Assembly: GCA_023284085.1 (NCBI GenBank)
Contig: JAKVHY010000018.1
Location: 1-64,000 of the forward strand
Source: Shewanella benthica
Lineage (GTDB): Bacteria; Pseudomonadota; Gammaproteobacteria; Enterobacterales; Shewanellaceae
DNA: 64,000 nt
Reading direction: 5' to 3'
Shown: positions 8,785-17,924 of the stretch, piece by piece
Layout: every line of letters starts with the position of its first letter
Numbering within the stretch: position 1 is the first letter of the stretch
Position numbers and translations under genes: made by a program
The notes under the pieces: model-generated
Seen by the model: the letters and a program-made list of their open reading frames with translations, nothing else
What the model was told of the DNA's origin: nothing
Databases searched by the model: none

Positions 8785-9330
8785 TTAATCTTTAGTCTGG
8801 TAGTCTTTTAGCAGATCTGCACCAGATTCAAACTTGTCTAACAAGTCGTCGTCGCTAACTGCAGCTGCTGACTCAATAACCTGACCAAGATCATCTTCCT
8901 CGGTGATGCCTAAGCGCTCCATGAGTGCTTCTATCTGATTAAGCGTCTTATTGAGCCACTTCTGATCGTCTTGGCTTAGATCTTTACCCTCTTCGAGCAT
9001 ATCGAGTAGCTGGTTTAGTCTTGGATCTTCTTCGAGCTTAAATAGCTTCTGCTCATCGGTCAGCTTTGGACCTTGCTCTTTCTTAGGGGCGATCACTTTG
9101 ACTTGGCTTGGAAGATCAAGTTTTATTGCCTTCTTGCTACCATGTCGTGGATCTTTCTTGCTGGCTGCGGAGCCCTCTTTTCCACCGACAATATTCGAAT
9201 TGTGACGGCTTCCTGCCTTGTTTCCTGATTTTTTCTTCTTGGCTTCAAGACCACGATCACTCTTCTTGGTTCTTGGAGCTAACTTAGGCGCATTTTCATT
9301 GGCTTTACGGGATTTCTTAGAGTGTGACAT
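8785..9330 (-). CDS. yihI: Der GTPase-activating protein YihI
   Basis: A small cytoplasmic protein with a very basic N-terminal half (MSHSKKSRKANE, then Lys/Arg-rich to about residue 60) and an acidic C-terminal half (LEEDPRLNQLLDMLEEGKDLS, split about residues 100-130). That is the YihI layout. In E. coli YihI stimulates the GTPase activity of Der/EngA and modulates 50S ribosome assembly. I chose the ATG at 9330 because the basic family start MSHSKK begins there; the longer frame adds nine unrelated residues. Another ribosome-assembly GTPase gene, engB, is nearby as in E. coli. Confidence 0.88.
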   Translation of the reverse strand: MSHSKKSRKANENAPKLAPRTKKSDRGLEAKKKKSGNKAGSRHNSNIVGGKEGSAASKKDPRHGSKKAIKLDLPSQVKVIAPKKEQGPKLTDEQKLFKLEEDPRLNQLLDMLEEGKDLSQDDQKWLNKTLNQIEALMERLGITEEDDLGQVIESAAAVSDDDLLDKFESGADLLKDYQTKD

Positions 9331-9377
9331 GGCTTTTCTCAATAACTGGTAATACAAATTTAGTGTAAATGCGCTGA

Positions 9378-10055
9378 TTACAGATCAATAAGCGAACTTG
9401 GGTCGCGTTTTATAGCAGATCCTGATGGTTTTTGCACCAAAATGAGATCATTTGCCGCGAATAATAGCCTAAAACCTGCCTGCTCGGCTAGAAACTCGAA
9501 GGTCTCTGGCTGATAAAAGCTGACATGTGTCAGGTTGTTCTTATGATGCCACCTATCGAAAGCGTGGATTTCGGTGAGTAACTTAGTGTTTATTGCCAAC
9601 CAGGCGCCGGGTTTCAAGAGTTTACACAGCAGTGACCACTCCTTGGATGGGAAGCGGAAATGCTCGAATACCCGATAACAGCAGATAAAGTCATATTCTT
9701 GTTTCAGCAGACTATGGTCGGGGGCAAAGTAAGGGTCATACTGACGTAAGTCATGTCCCTGGGCTCGTATTGTATCGAGTGTCTGAGTGTCGGCTAAACG
9801 GCCAAAGTTAAGCCCGATTAATGCTTGATCGGTTTCTTGTGCTATTTGCTGTACCAAGCTGAGCAAAAACTGCTTCAGGGGCTTTTGGTATTTGCTGGCG
9901 CTCTTTTGGTATCGCTTTTTCTCTACCTGGGGCGGGAGATGAGAGTTCGCATCGGAAAATACCAGCTGACAGTGATGACAGGTATAGATACTGCGTTTTC
10001 TATCTTGATTAAATAGTGAGGTGTTTTCGTTGTGACAAAGAGGGCATCTAAGCAT
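9378..10055 (-). CDS. Zinc-ribbon class I SAM-dependent methyltransferase
   Basis: The protein begins with a zinc ribbon (CPLC and CHHC, about residues 4-30) followed by a basic linker and a methyltransferase domain of the Methyltransf_23 type. The middle shows CCYRVFEHF, and the C-terminal part GAWLAINTKLL and HKNNLTHVSFY. The substrate is unknown. The frame is open to 10136, but that would start inside a strong terminator (10105-10134). The start giving MLRCPLC puts the zinc ribbon at the N-terminus as in relatives; MAKYYYS at 10103 is the alternative. It lies directly downstream of the CsrB-like RNA. Confidence 0.75.
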   Translation of the reverse strand: MLRCPLCHNENTSLFNQDRKRSIYTCHHCQLVFSDANSHLPPQVEKKRYQKSASKYQKPLKQFLLSLVQQIAQETDQALIGLNFGRLADTQTLDTIRAQGHDLRQYDPYFAPDHSLLKQEYDFICCYRVFEHFRFPSKEWSLLCKLLKPGAWLAINTKLLTEIHAFDRWHHKNNLTHVSFYQPETFEFLAEQAGFRLLFAANDLILVQKPSGSAIKRDPSSLIDL

Positions 10056-10104
10056 ATAGGTATGGATCTGCTCACCATGATAAGAATAGTAATATTTTGC
10101 CATA

Positions 10105-10134
10105 AAAAAAGGCGACAGTACGACTGTCGCCTTC
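10105..10134 (-). terminator. Terminator of the CsrB-like RNA
   Basis: On the minus strand AAGGCGACAGT and ACTGTCGCCTT form a stem of ten or more base pairs closed by CGT and followed by seven T residues. No protein gene ends here, which is the first sign that a non-coding transcript precedes it. Confidence 0.85.
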
Positions 10135-10520
10135 AAAAAGTGTCAGAGACACCAATTCTTATTTCAAGTATCCGTACTTGCTATGCGACTTTCCCGGTCA
10201 ATTTCCATCTTTTTTTAGTCTGCTTTCCATGCATGTTTTTTTAGTTTTCGGTCTTCCAGACGCTTTCTTAATAGTCCTGAGTCTTCCTGACTACAGCTTC
10301 CGTAGATGGTCTTCATGACACATCACAATCCTATCGTCATCTTTGACGCCTAATTTAACCATCCATGTTAAGGTTTACCGTTGGCTTAGTCTAGTGTTCT
10401 AAAACTGATACTAGGTATCGGCGGAACAACTTTCTCTAAACCTGCAAGGGAGTGCTATTACAGCGAAATGGCCTTCCTAACCAAGTTCCTTACAAAATTA
10501 TTCTGACCTGGATTTCAATC
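10105..10520 (-). ncRNA. CsrB/CsrC-family CsrA-sequestering RNA (candidate)
   Basis: The stretch has no credible reading frame, yet the minus strand carries twelve GGA triplets between 10170 and 10490. Many are in the CsrA-binding context (TCAGGAAG, TCAGGACT, ACGGAAG, TAGGATT, CATGGAT, TTAGGAAGG) and several lie in loops of short inverted repeats. The transcript would end at the terminator 10105-10134 and be about 350-420 nt, the size of CsrB. In E. coli csrC also lies between the engB (yihA) and yihI genes, the same neighbourhood as here. The 5' end is not defined. CsrB/CsrC RNAs titrate the translational regulator CsrA and are normally switched on by BarA/UvrY. Confidence 0.6.
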
Positions 10521-10750
10521 GAAATCACGACTCTTATTATTTTTAGTGAGTGGTCTTAATTATATTATTGTTATTGAATCTATTTATTCTTATATCTTAA
10601 ATGTCACTAATACCGAAAACTGTAAGTTATTATTTAATATTTTATACAAACAGATGGGTTCATCTCGGTACGGGCTTAATTAAACCTAAATCTGTGATCT
10701 CTGTCAAGTATGTTTTTTCAGGTAGTTTACGTAAAGGTCAATTTATGGGT
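10521..10750. other. AT-rich gap between cytochrome c4 and the CsrB-like RNA
   Basis: No gene is seen. On the minus strand this AT-rich sequence would hold the promoter and activator sites of the CsrB-like RNA. A half-site TGTAAG, resembling one arm of the UvrY/GacA box, is on the plus strand near 10620, but the second arm is poor. Confidence 0.4.
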
Positions 10751-10783
10751 GTTAAAAAAGGTGGGGGGACCACCTTTTTTAAC
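10751..10783. terminator. Strong bidirectional hairpin terminator
   Basis: GTTAAAAAAGGTGG and CCACCTTTTTTAAC form a long perfect inverted repeat with A and T tracts on the two sides. It sits 10 bases beyond the cytochrome c4 stop codon and would end that transcript. Confidence 0.85.
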
Positions 10784-10793
10784 ATGCCTAAAG

Positions 10794-11414
10794 TTACTTA
10801 AGGCTTGATATATATTTAGATAATGCCTCGATATCATCGCTAGTAAGCTTCTTCGCGATATCTTGCATCATGCCATTTAAGTCGTTGTTACGATTTGTAT
10901 CGCTAAACTTGTTAAGCTGTATTTTTAGGTAGTTGGCATGCTGACCACCGATATCAGGGAAGCCTGCTAGCTCTGTACCCGCACCTTCCGGGCCGTGACA
11001 AGCGATACAAGCGGTAATTCCGCGAGTCATGTCGCCACCCTTGTATAGCTGCTCACCTAGAGCCGGAATATCTTTTACTTCTACTACAACTTTTGTCTGT
11101 GAAGAGTAATATGCAGCGACATCTTCGATATCTTGATCGCTGAGCATAAGAGCCATCCCCCCCATAATTGGATCATTACGACCCTCTTTACCGCCTGTTT
11201 TAGCCGCACTACGGAAATCATGTAGCTGCTTCATCAGGTAGGTGGCTTGCTGTCCAGCAAGTTTTGGGTACATGTCTATCATGCTGTTACCATCAACACC
11301 GTGACAGGCAGAACAAACAATGGCTTTAGTTTTTCCCGCTTCAGCATTGCCTTCAGCCATTGCAGGCAATGAGATACAGGCTAACACTGATAGCGCAAGA
11401 GCTAACTTTTTCAT
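10794..11414 (-). CDS. Cytochrome c4, dihaem periplasmic electron carrier
   Basis: A 206-residue secreted protein with a cleavable signal peptide (MKKLALALSVLACISLPAMA, cut near residue 20). It has two class I cytochrome domains, each with a haem-binding CxxCH motif (CSACH at about 35 and CIACH at about 135) and a distal methionine (near MGGMALM and MMQDIA). Cytochrome c4 passes electrons in the periplasm, in many bacteria to cbb3-type oxidase. It is transcribed divergently from engB, about 170 bases away, an arrangement common in this group. Confidence 0.93.
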   Translation of the reverse strand: MKKLALALSVLACISLPAMAEGNAEAGKTKAIVCSACHGVDGNSMIDMYPKLAGQQATYLMKQLHDFRSAAKTGGKEGRNDPIMGGMALMLSDQDIEDVAAYYSSQTKVVVEVKDIPALGEQLYKGGDMTRGITACIACHGPEGAGTELAGFPDIGGQHANYLKIQLNKFSDTNRNNDLNGMMQDIAKKLTSDDIEALSKYISSLK

Positions 11415-11582
11415 GGCGTTCCAACTTATTGTTAAATTTTTTGTCCTGAGCTTACTAGCTGAGCCCGCAAGCGTGATAAAATGCTACTTATGTGATCGGG
11501 GTAATATTTTACACGAAATTGTGAAAATGTAAGCAACTCTTCGATATTTATAGTGCAACACCTAATATTTTTGGAGTCAGTA

Positions 11583-12272
11583 GTGACTGAATCTCGTATT
11601 GATTTTCGTAAAGCCAAGTTTTTAATCAGCGCCCCCGACATCGCACACTTGGATGAGTACCTGCCTGGAGATGTCGGAATCGAAATAGCCTTTGCAGGGC
11701 GTTCGAACGCGGGTAAGTCTAGCGCTCTGAATCTTCTCACAGATCAAAGGAGTCTGGCACGAACCAGTAAGACACCGGGAAGAACCCAATTAATCAATGT
11801 GTTCGAACTTGATGAGCATCGTAGATTGGTCGATCTTCCTGGTTATGGTTTCGCTCAAGTGCCACTAGCCCTTAAGAAAAAGTGGCAGCAAGCTCTGGGA
11901 GAGTATCTACAGGAACGTCAGTGTTTAGGTGGCATGGTGGTCTTGATGGATATCAGGCATCCATTGAAAGATCTCGATATGCAGATGATCCAATGGGGCG
12001 TCGAGAGTGAAATTCCTGTGCTAGCTCTGTTAACCAAAGCCGATAAGATGAAGCAGAGTGAGCGCATGAAGATGGTTAATGAAGTCAGAAAGCATCTGGG
12101 TGATTTTGGTGATCGGGTTAAGGTAGAGCCTTTCTCATCGCTTAAAGGCATAGGCAAGGCCAAGGTTTTAGACATCTTAAATACCTGGTGTCATCCTCAA
12201 TGGTTGGTTGACGCATTAGCCGAAGCTGAGGCGGCGGAAGCAGAGGACGACACATCTGCTACTAAGGGTTAA
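11583..12272 (+). CDS. engB: Ribosome biogenesis GTPase EngB/YsxC
   Basis: A 229-residue small GTPase needed for assembly of the 50S ribosomal subunit. The P-loop is GRSNAGKSS, the switch region TPGRTQ, the G3 motif DLPGYG and the G4 motif TKADK, with the family C-terminus WCHPQWL. A GTG at 11583 is preferred because GGAG lies six bases upstream and the product then begins with [17 protein letters not shown] as in relatives. The longer frame from 11553 has no such support. The extreme C-terminus is rich in Ala and Glu. Confidence 0.95.
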   Translation: MTESRIDFRKAKFLISAPDIAHLDEYLPGDVGIEIAFAGRSNAGKSSALNLLTDQRSLARTSKTPGRTQLINVFELDEHRRLVDLPGYGFAQVPLALKKKWQQALGEYLQERQCLGGMVVLMDIRHPLKDLDMQMIQWGVESEIPVLALLTKADKMKQSERMKMVNEVRKHLGDFGDRVKVEPFSSLKGIGKAKVLDILNTWCHPQWLVDALAEAEAAEAEDDTSATKG

Positions 12273-12308
12273 GCCTTACCTTTAAAGTCGAAAGCTAGTA
12301 ATAACAGA

Positions 12309-12342
12309 GCGCCTGCCATTTTACATGGTAGGCGTTTTTTTG
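12309..12342 (+). terminator. engB terminator
   Basis: GCGCCTGCCAT and ATGGTAGGCGT pair across TTTAC, with one mismatch, and are followed by seven T residues, about 40 bases after the engB stop. Confidence 0.8.
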
Positions 12343-12396
12343 GTTTAGATTGGTGAACTTGTTGGAAATTAATTTAGGCGGTGAGGAATTACAGGC

Positions 12397-12502
12397 AAAA
12401 AAATAGCCGAAGGAATAACCATCGGCCCAATTAGCTCTTTTGGGGAGAAGCTAAATTCAACAAGACTCAAGCGCCATCAAGATAGACTCAATGACTCTTA
12501 AT
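12397..12502 (-). ncRNA. Candidate small RNA downstream of Spot 42
   Basis: About 105 nt on the minus strand with all the marks of an independent small RNA and no reading frame. A promoter-like TATGCT (complement of 12509-12514) lies 17 bases after TTTAAA. A hairpin at 12431-12454 pairs TTAGCT with AGCTAA and exposes the loop TCTCCCC, which resembles an anti-Shine-Dalgarno. An intrinsic terminator at 12397-12427 (GCCGA paired with TCGGC, then seven T residues) closes it. I do not recognise its family. It could also be a read-through extension of Spot 42, but Spot 42 has its own strong terminator. Confidence 0.45.
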
Positions 12503-12565
12503 AACGACAGCATAGCGCGAATCAAAGCACATTTAAAGTAAATGCTCTAAAATTTATTTTGGGCG

Positions 12566-12674
12566 AAAAAAAGCCCCAGCAAATAAATTGCTGAGGCGCC
12601 ATAATTTGGCTGTTCATTTAAAAAATGAACTAAAAAGGTTTGAAAGATAGAACATCTTAACCTCTGTACCCTAC
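12566..12674 (-). ncRNA. spf: Spot 42 small RNA
   Basis: The minus strand begins GTAGGGTACAGAGG, continues AAGATGTTCTATCTTTCA and ACCTTTT, and ends with a terminator (GCCCCAGCAA pairing with TTGCTGAGGC, then seven T residues). The 5' segment is nearly identical to E. coli Spot 42, and the length of 109 nt and the position between engB and polA also agree. Spot 42 is an Hfq-dependent RNA that represses catabolic genes and is itself repressed by cAMP-CRP. The middle portion differs from E. coli. A TATTAT -10 element lies just upstream. Confidence 0.93.
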
Positions 12675-12737
12675 GCAGAGAATAATACTCCATTGGACGT
12701 TATTAGGAAAACAGTTTTTTATAAAAGGAGTCAATAT

Positions 12738-12753
12738 TGTGACTCAGATCTAA
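12738..12753. promoter_or_regulatory. Possible CRP site upstream of Spot 42
   Basis: TGTGA, six bases, TCTAA matches the left half of the CRP consensus perfectly and three of five bases of the right half. It is centred about 70 bases upstream of the Spot 42 start. CRP control of spf is known in E. coli; this site is inferred only. Confidence 0.35.
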
Positions 12754-13033
12754 CATTTTCGTAGATAAAATGTTGTTTTTTGATCCTAAATTATCATTTT
12801 AGTGATTGAAATTGAATCGCTTAGAGTGTTAGGGAGGAAAAATAATCATTTAGTGATCTTTTTTCAACATTTAGAGTATTTGCTTAAGTAAATTGGTAGG
12901 TTTTACTGTTTTAACAAGAAAACACCTGTCTCGTACGAATAATCAGACGACGAAAAGGCGAGGAGGAGCAAGGAAAAAGCCTTCGATTTCTATCAAAGGC
13001 TTTCTAGGAGATAATTAATGAAGCCAACAAGGA

Positions 13034-15787
13034 TTAGTGAGCCTGTTCCCAATTGTCACCTATTCCTGCTTCCGCAAGCAGTTCGACATCCAGGTTGACC
13101 GCATCGGCCATCAGCTGACAAACTTTCTCTTGCATCTCCTCAGCCTTATCGCTGTCGACCTCGAACACGAGTTCATCGTGTACCTGCATGATCATGTCGA
13201 TCTCACCCTGTGTCTCGGTAGCAATCCAATGTGCTATGTTGATCATGGCCTTCTTGATGATATCGGCTGCCGTGCCTTGCATTGGCGCGTTAATCGCCGC
13301 GCGCTCTGCTGCCTGACGTCTCATGGCATTTCTATCTTTAATAGCGGGTAGATAAAGTCGGCGACCGTAGAGCGTCGAGACGTAACCAAGATCTGCGGCT
13401 TCGGCACGAGTCTCTTCCATATATTTGAGTACACCCGGGTAACGTTTAAAGTAGGTGTCGATATACTTTTGAGCCTCAGGGCGAGGAATATCTAATTGCT
13501 TAGCGAGTCCAAATGCCGACATGCCATAAATGAGTCCAAAGTTTACCGCTTTGGCGCGACGGCGTTGCTCCGTGGTGACTTCATCGAAATCCACATCGAA
13601 TACTTCGGCTGCGGTTGCCCGATGAATATCCTTTCCTGCGGCAAAGGCGGTGAGTAGCCCCTTATCTTGGGACAGATGAGCCATGATACGTAATTCGATT
13701 TGTGAGTAATCTGCTGCGAGTACCTTCTTACCTTCTCGCGCAATGAAGGCGTGACGTATTCTGCGGCCCTCTTGGGTACGAATAGGGATGTTTTGCAGGT
13801 TAGGCTCACTGGAAGACAGGCGTCCGGTTGCTGTGTTGGCCTGATGGTAACTCGTGTGTACCCGGCCACTCTGAGCATTGACCATGAGGGGTAACTTGTC
13901 CGTGTAGGTACTCTTCAGCTTAGCTAAGCTTCTGTGCTGCAGTATTATCTTAGGTAGTGGGTAATCTAAGGCTAACTCGACTAATACGTCTTCGGCAGTC
14001 GAAGGTGCACCCTTAGGCGTCTTCTTGATAATGGGATAGCCTAATTTCTCAAAAAATAGTGCCTGAAGCTGCTTAGGTGAACTTAAGTTGAATTTCTCAC
14101 CCGCGATCTCGAAGGCTTTTTGCTCTAATTCATCTATGGTCCTGGCGAGCTCTTCACTCTGCTGGCCTAACATCATGCTATCGATTAAAACGCCGCCACG
14201 CTCAATATCTGACAGTATTTGTATGAGTGGTAGTTCAATATCGGTAAACACTGCAGCCAGTTCCGGCTCTCTCTCTAATCTTGGCCATAAGTGCTGGTGT
14301 AATCTAAGGGTAATGTCGGCGTCTTCTGCAGCGTAGGGAGCCGCAGTTTCCAGATCGATCTGATTGAAAGTGAGCTGTTTGACACCTTTGCCCGCGATAT
14401 CTTCGAAGCTGATATTCTTGTGACCTAGATATTTAAGTGCCAGATCATCCATGTTGTGCTTAGTTGCGACCGAGTTGAATACGTAAGACTCGAGCATAGT
14501 ATCGAAGGCTATACCTTGTAGTTTAATGCCCACATTGGCAAAAATACTGATGTCGTATTTAAGGTTTTGGCCTACTTTTTTAAGTTCGGGATTTTCTAAC
14601 AAAGGCTTTAGTTTTGCTAAGGCTTCTGCTTGATCCAGTTGCTCTGGTGCATCGAGATAGTCGTGGCCTAGCGGAAGGTAGGCTGCCTTACCCACTTCAA
14701 TCGCGAAGGAGATACCGACTAATTTGGCCTCCATATAGTTGAGGCTGGTCGTCTCTGTATCTATGGCGATGAGCTCTGCATTAGCGAGTTTATCTATCCA
14801 GAGGTCTAATTCTTCGTGGGTGTATATAGTGGTGTATTCGGTTTGAATATCTTGCTTGATTACCTCTTCATCGGTTGCTGCCTCGCCTTTACTCGAGCCC
14901 GTCTTATTATCGAGTACTTCGGCTAACCAACGTTTGAACTCCATTTCACCGAAACATTTGATCAATTCATCCCGGTCGGCCGGCTTGATAGTGAGCTCTT
15001 GCCAGTCTTGTTCGAGTTCAACATCTAACTTAATCGTCGCTAATTCATAAGATAACTTGAGTATGTCACTGTGTTCGGCCAGTTTAGCCGGCATGGTCTT
15101 AGAGCCTCTGAAGCCAAGTTCCGGCATCTTCTCCGGAGCGGCAAGAATTTTATCTATGCCGCCGGCCCCGGTTAGCATGGCCACGGCGGTTTTCTCGCCT
15201 ACACCTGGAAGCCCGGGAATATTATCGGCCTTGTCACCCTGTAGGGCTAATAAGTCGATAATGAGTTCGGGTCCGACACCAAATTTTTCGGTGACTTCGT
15301 CCGGCCCCATGATGGTATTGGTCATGGTGTTGATCAGCGTGACATTCTCATCGACGAGCTGGGCCATATCCTTATCGCCAGTGCTGATAAGCACGGCTCT
15401 GCCTTCTTTACTCGCTTGGGTTGAGATAGTGCCGATAACATCGTCGGCCTCGACTCCGGAAATACATACTAGAGGCAGTCCCATAGCACGTATAATTCTA
15501 TGGAGAGGCTCTATCTGAGTACGAAGATCATCTGGCATGGGTGGCCTTTGGGCCTTGTAATCTGCATACATGTCGTTACGGAACGTTTTACCTTTCGCAT
15601 CGAAAATTACCGCCATCTGAGTCGGTTCATACTGTCTGAGAAGGCTGCGTAACATGTTAATTACGCCATAAACAGCGCCGGTGGCTTCACCCTTAGAATT
15701 GGTAAGATGTGGTGGTGAATAATAGGCACGATAAAGGTAGGAAGAGCCATCTACTAGAACTAACGGATTTTCGGCAATTTTAGGCAT
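13034..15787 (-). CDS. polA: DNA polymerase I
   Basis: A 917-residue three-domain polymerase for Okazaki-fragment processing and repair. Residues 1 to about 290 form the 5'-3' exonuclease ([38 protein letters not shown]). About 320-510 form the 3'-5' exonuclease, with IDTETTS supplying the catalytic Asp and Glu, so proofreading is probably retained. The rest is the family A polymerase with [15 protein letters not shown] (motif A), [15 protein letters not shown] (motif B) and [10 protein letters not shown] (motif C). Length and domain order are normal. It is preceded by about 420 bases without a gene. Confidence 0.97.
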   Translation of the reverse strand: MPKIAENPLVLVDGSSYLYRAYYSPPHLTNSKGEATGAVYGVINMLRSLLRQYEPTQMAVIFDAKGKTFRNDMYADYKAQRPPMPDDLRTQIEPLHRIIRAMGLPLVCISGVEADDVIGTISTQASKEGRAVLISTGDKDMAQLVDENVTLINTMTNTIMGPDEVTEKFGVGPELIIDLLALQGDKADNIPGLPGVGEKTAVAMLTGAGGIDKILAAPEKMPELGFRGSKTMPAKLAEHSDILKLSYELATIKLDVELEQDWQELTIKPADRDELIKCFGEMEFKRWLAEVLDNKTGSSKGEAATDEEVIKQDIQTEYTTIYTHEELDLWIDKLANAELIAIDTETTSLNYMEAKLVGISFAIEVGKAAYLPLGHDYLDAPEQLDQAEALAKLKPLLENPELKKVGQNLKYDISIFANVGIKLQGIAFDTMLESYVFNSVATKHNMDDLALKYLGHKNISFEDIAGKGVKQLTFNQIDLETAAPYAAEDADITLRLHQHLWPRLEREPELAAVFTDIELPLIQILSDIERGGVLIDSMMLGQQSEELARTIDELEQKAFEIAGEKFNLSSPKQLQALFFEKLGYPIIKKTPKGAPSTAEDVLVELALDYPLPKIILQHRSLAKLKSTYTDKLPLMVNAQSGRVHTSYHQANTATGRLSSSEPNLQNIPIRTQEGRRIRHAFIAREGKKVLAADYSQIELRIMAHLSQDKGLLTAFAAGKDIHRATAAEVFDVDFDEVTTEQRRRAKAVNFGLIYGMSAFGLAKQLDIPRPEAQKYIDTYFKRYPGVLKYMEETRAEAADLGYVSTLYGRRLYLPAIKDRNAMRRQAAERAAINAPMQGTAADIIKKAMINIAHWIATETQGEIDMIMQVHDELVFEVDSDKAEEMQEKVCQLMADAVNLDVELLAEAGIGDNWEQAH

Positions 15788-16211
15788 AATTTAGGTTTCG
15801 ATTTAGGTTTCGAGAGCGGTGAATGACTCTGATTTTGAGTGCATTTTTGATATAGACGCTAGCATGCCACAGAAGGGGAATTTCAGCCACGTCAAATAAC
15901 GCACAGCCTGTGGATAAGTCTGTGAGTTAAACTTTTAATTCATTACGGAACTGAGTGATACAGTAGAAATGGAAGGGTTGTAACTTATTGATTTTAAGTT
16001 GAAACTAAAAAAAGTGTGAACTAGACATTAGTTTCTTGAAAATCATCCTAATTTGTGGACTTAATTATTTCCCTGTCTTTCTTGACTCAACTCTTGGCTA
16101 AATATTCAGCGCTTGGTAAAGTCGATGCACTAACTTAGCACGAAAAATAATCGGATCAAGGGCTTTGTAGTCATCTTGTTAAAATAAAAAGATATATGGA
16201 GATTAGTTTTA
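15788..16211. other. Divergent intergenic region, no gene seen
   Basis: This AT-rich stretch between polA (minus) and the broken elbB (plus) should hold both promoters. I see no RNA gene or strong hairpin. A ribosome binding site GGAG stands about ten bases before the elbB ATG. Confidence 0.4.
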
Positions 16212-16860
16212 ATGAAAAAAATAGCAGTCTTATTGAGTGGCTCCGGTGTATTCGATGGTAGTGAGATACATGAATCTGTTTTGTCTATGTTAGCGCTTGC
16301 AAAGCTGGGCGTGGACTACCAGTGTTTTGCGCCTAATATTTGACAGATGCATGTGGTTAATCGTCTCACTGGTGAGGTGGAATCGAACCAGAGCAGAAAT
16401 GTTTTAGTTGAATCGGCTCGTATTGCCAGAGGCGAAATTAAGGCGACCGAAGAGCTTGAACTCGATGAGTTTGATGCGCTGATCATTCCTGGTGGCTTCG
16501 GGGCCGCGAAAAATTTATGCAACTTTGCCACTAATGGTAGTGATTGCGCCGGAAGTCACAAGTTTTATCGGTCAGTTTGCCAATAGTAACAAGCCGGTTG
16601 GCTTTATCTGTATCGCACCGGTAATGATCCCTCTGTTATACGGCGAGGGTGTCATAGGCACTATTGGTAATGACAGCGAGACTGCACAAGCCTTCAACTT
16701 GATGGGCGGGAAGCATCAGGAGGCCGTGGTTCAGGACATCATAGTCGATGAGATCAATCAGGTGGTGAGCACCCCAGCCTATATGCTGGCGGGTAATATC
16801 GCCGAAGCGAGTGTCGGTATCGACAAGCTAGTGAAGAAGGTGGTTGAGATGGTAGGGTGA
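16212..16860 (+). pseudogene. elbB: Broken elbB, DJ-1/PfpI-like glyoxalase III family
   Basis: The frame starts MKKIAVLLSGSGVFDGSEIHE, clearly ElbB, but reaches an in-frame TGA at 16341-16343, where relatives continue through CFAP into the VVNRLTGE segment. The same frame then continues (RNVLVESARIARGEI, LIIPGGFGAAKNL) to about 16545. There it loses register: the conserved remainder (KPVGFICIAP, TPAYMLAGNIAEAS, GIDKLV) is in another frame up to 16860. Two independent lesions, a nonsense codon and a frameshift, mark it as a pseudogene unless both are sequencing errors. The intact E. coli protein has glyoxalase activity in vitro and was linked to isoprenoid synthesis. Confidence 0.88.
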
Positions 16861-16867
16861 GAGATGA

Positions 16868-17060
16868 GCGCTTCGCTTCTAGCACGGCACTGCGTGCCTT
16901 CGAGATCGCTGCGCTTCGAGAACGCCAACAAGTTGGCTACGAGGAGAGAGCAAAGCTTGAACTCGTTTTCTCGTTTTCGCGTAGCGACGCTCTCGAAGGC
17001 GTTCTTTAGCCGCCCTTAAAGTGACAAAGTCACTTCCTCGAAGCAGCTCTGCTGCGGGCT
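16868..17060. repeat. Mosaic mini-hairpin repeat element (E1)
   Basis: A chain of small inverted repeats: GGCAC-TGC-GTGCC, AACGCCAACAAGTTGGC, AAGTGACAAAGTCACTT and GCAGCTCTGCTGC, joined by recurring linkers of the TTCGAG or CTCGAAGGCG type. The segment 16914-16945 is the reverse complement of 38503-38533 except for its apical stem. It lies between the broken elbB and glpG. Confidence 0.65.
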
Positions 17061-17898
17061 ATCTCTTAATTCTTTTACTATCAATCAGACCTTGTGCGAG
17101 TCCGACGAGTAATCCGCCTATGTGGGCACCATTGGCGATAGAGAGTCCGAACATATCGGTAAAACCAAACACTAACCAGATTAGCATGAAGCCCATGTAG
17201 GCCGGCGGCAGGCCAATGCCTAATTCGGGGCGCTTAGTGCCCATGATCCAGGTGTAACCGACCACGGCATAGACGACACCGGAAAGACCACCGAAGTTTG
17301 GTCCACCGACGAAGTACTGGGCTATGTTAGGTAAGGTTCCCGCAACGATCAGCAAGGTGAGTAGCGGAATTAGGCCTAATTTATTCTCTATCTTGCCTCC
17401 CAGGTACCACCACCAGAGCAAGTTGAAGATAATATGCAGGGCGGAGAAGTGCAGTAGACTTGGGGTGAACAGTCGCCAAAACTCACTCAGGCCAGATCCA
17501 GGCACGGCATTAAAAAATGATAGATGTTGGTATATCGGCTCGGCAAAGCCCAGATTAAACCCGGCGAATACTAAGATGCAGATGAAGATGATGCCTAAGG
17601 TCAACGGGCCTGCACCGGTAATAAATTGTGTGACCAGTTGCAGGTAGGGGGAGCCGTAGTCGAGTTTAAGCTTGCTATCACCATTATCCCAGGAAGCCTG
17701 CAGATACTTAGGGTCGTGAGGATTGTGGGTAAAGCGTTCAAATTCCTGTCTGGCACGAGTACTATGATTTTCGTTGAGTACACAGATACTGACGCCCTGT
17801 TCCGCAGGCAAAATTTTACACTCAATCTTCTCGCCTTTAAGGTAATCGATCAGCGCTTGAGCGGCTCGCTCGTTGGGGAGCCTACCTATTTCAACCAT
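17059..17898 (-). CDS. glpG: Rhomboid intramembrane serine protease GlpG
   Basis: A 279-residue inner-membrane protease with the cytoplasmic N-terminal domain typical of GlpG (about residues 1-85) and six membrane helices. The catalytic serine is in GLSGVVYA (about residue 202) and the histidine in NGAHIGGLLVG (about 254). The HIIFNLLWWWYLG helix carries the conserved His-Asn pair. Rhomboids cleave membrane proteins within the bilayer. glpE lies immediately upstream (26 bases), the same pairing as in the E. coli glpEGR operon, but no glpR follows. Confidence 0.95.
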   Translation of the reverse strand: MVEIGRLPNERAAQALIDYLKGEKIECKILPAEQGVSICVLNENHSTRARQEFERFTHNPHDPKYLQASWDNGDSKLKLDYGSPYLQLVTQFITGAGPLTLGIIFICILVFAGFNLGFAEPIYQHLSFFNAVPGSGLSEFWRLFTPSLLHFSALHIIFNLLWWWYLGGKIENKLGLIPLLTLLIVAGTLPNIAQYFVGGPNFGGLSGVVYAVVGYTWIMGTKRPELGIGLPPAYMGFMLIWLVFGFTDMFGLSIANGAHIGGLLVGLAQGLIDSKRIKR

Positions 17899-17924
17899 AG
17901 AGTATCCTTAAGGAATTTATCTGT

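Noticed and set aside
10601-10801. 66-codon plus-strand open frame between the RNA candidate and cytochrome c4
   Set aside because: It runs through the bidirectional terminator, has no ribosome binding site and resembles no protein.
16341-16343. TGA in elbB as a selenocysteine codon
   Set aside because: Relatives have no selenocysteine at this place, no SECIS-like hairpin is apparent, and an independent frameshift follows.
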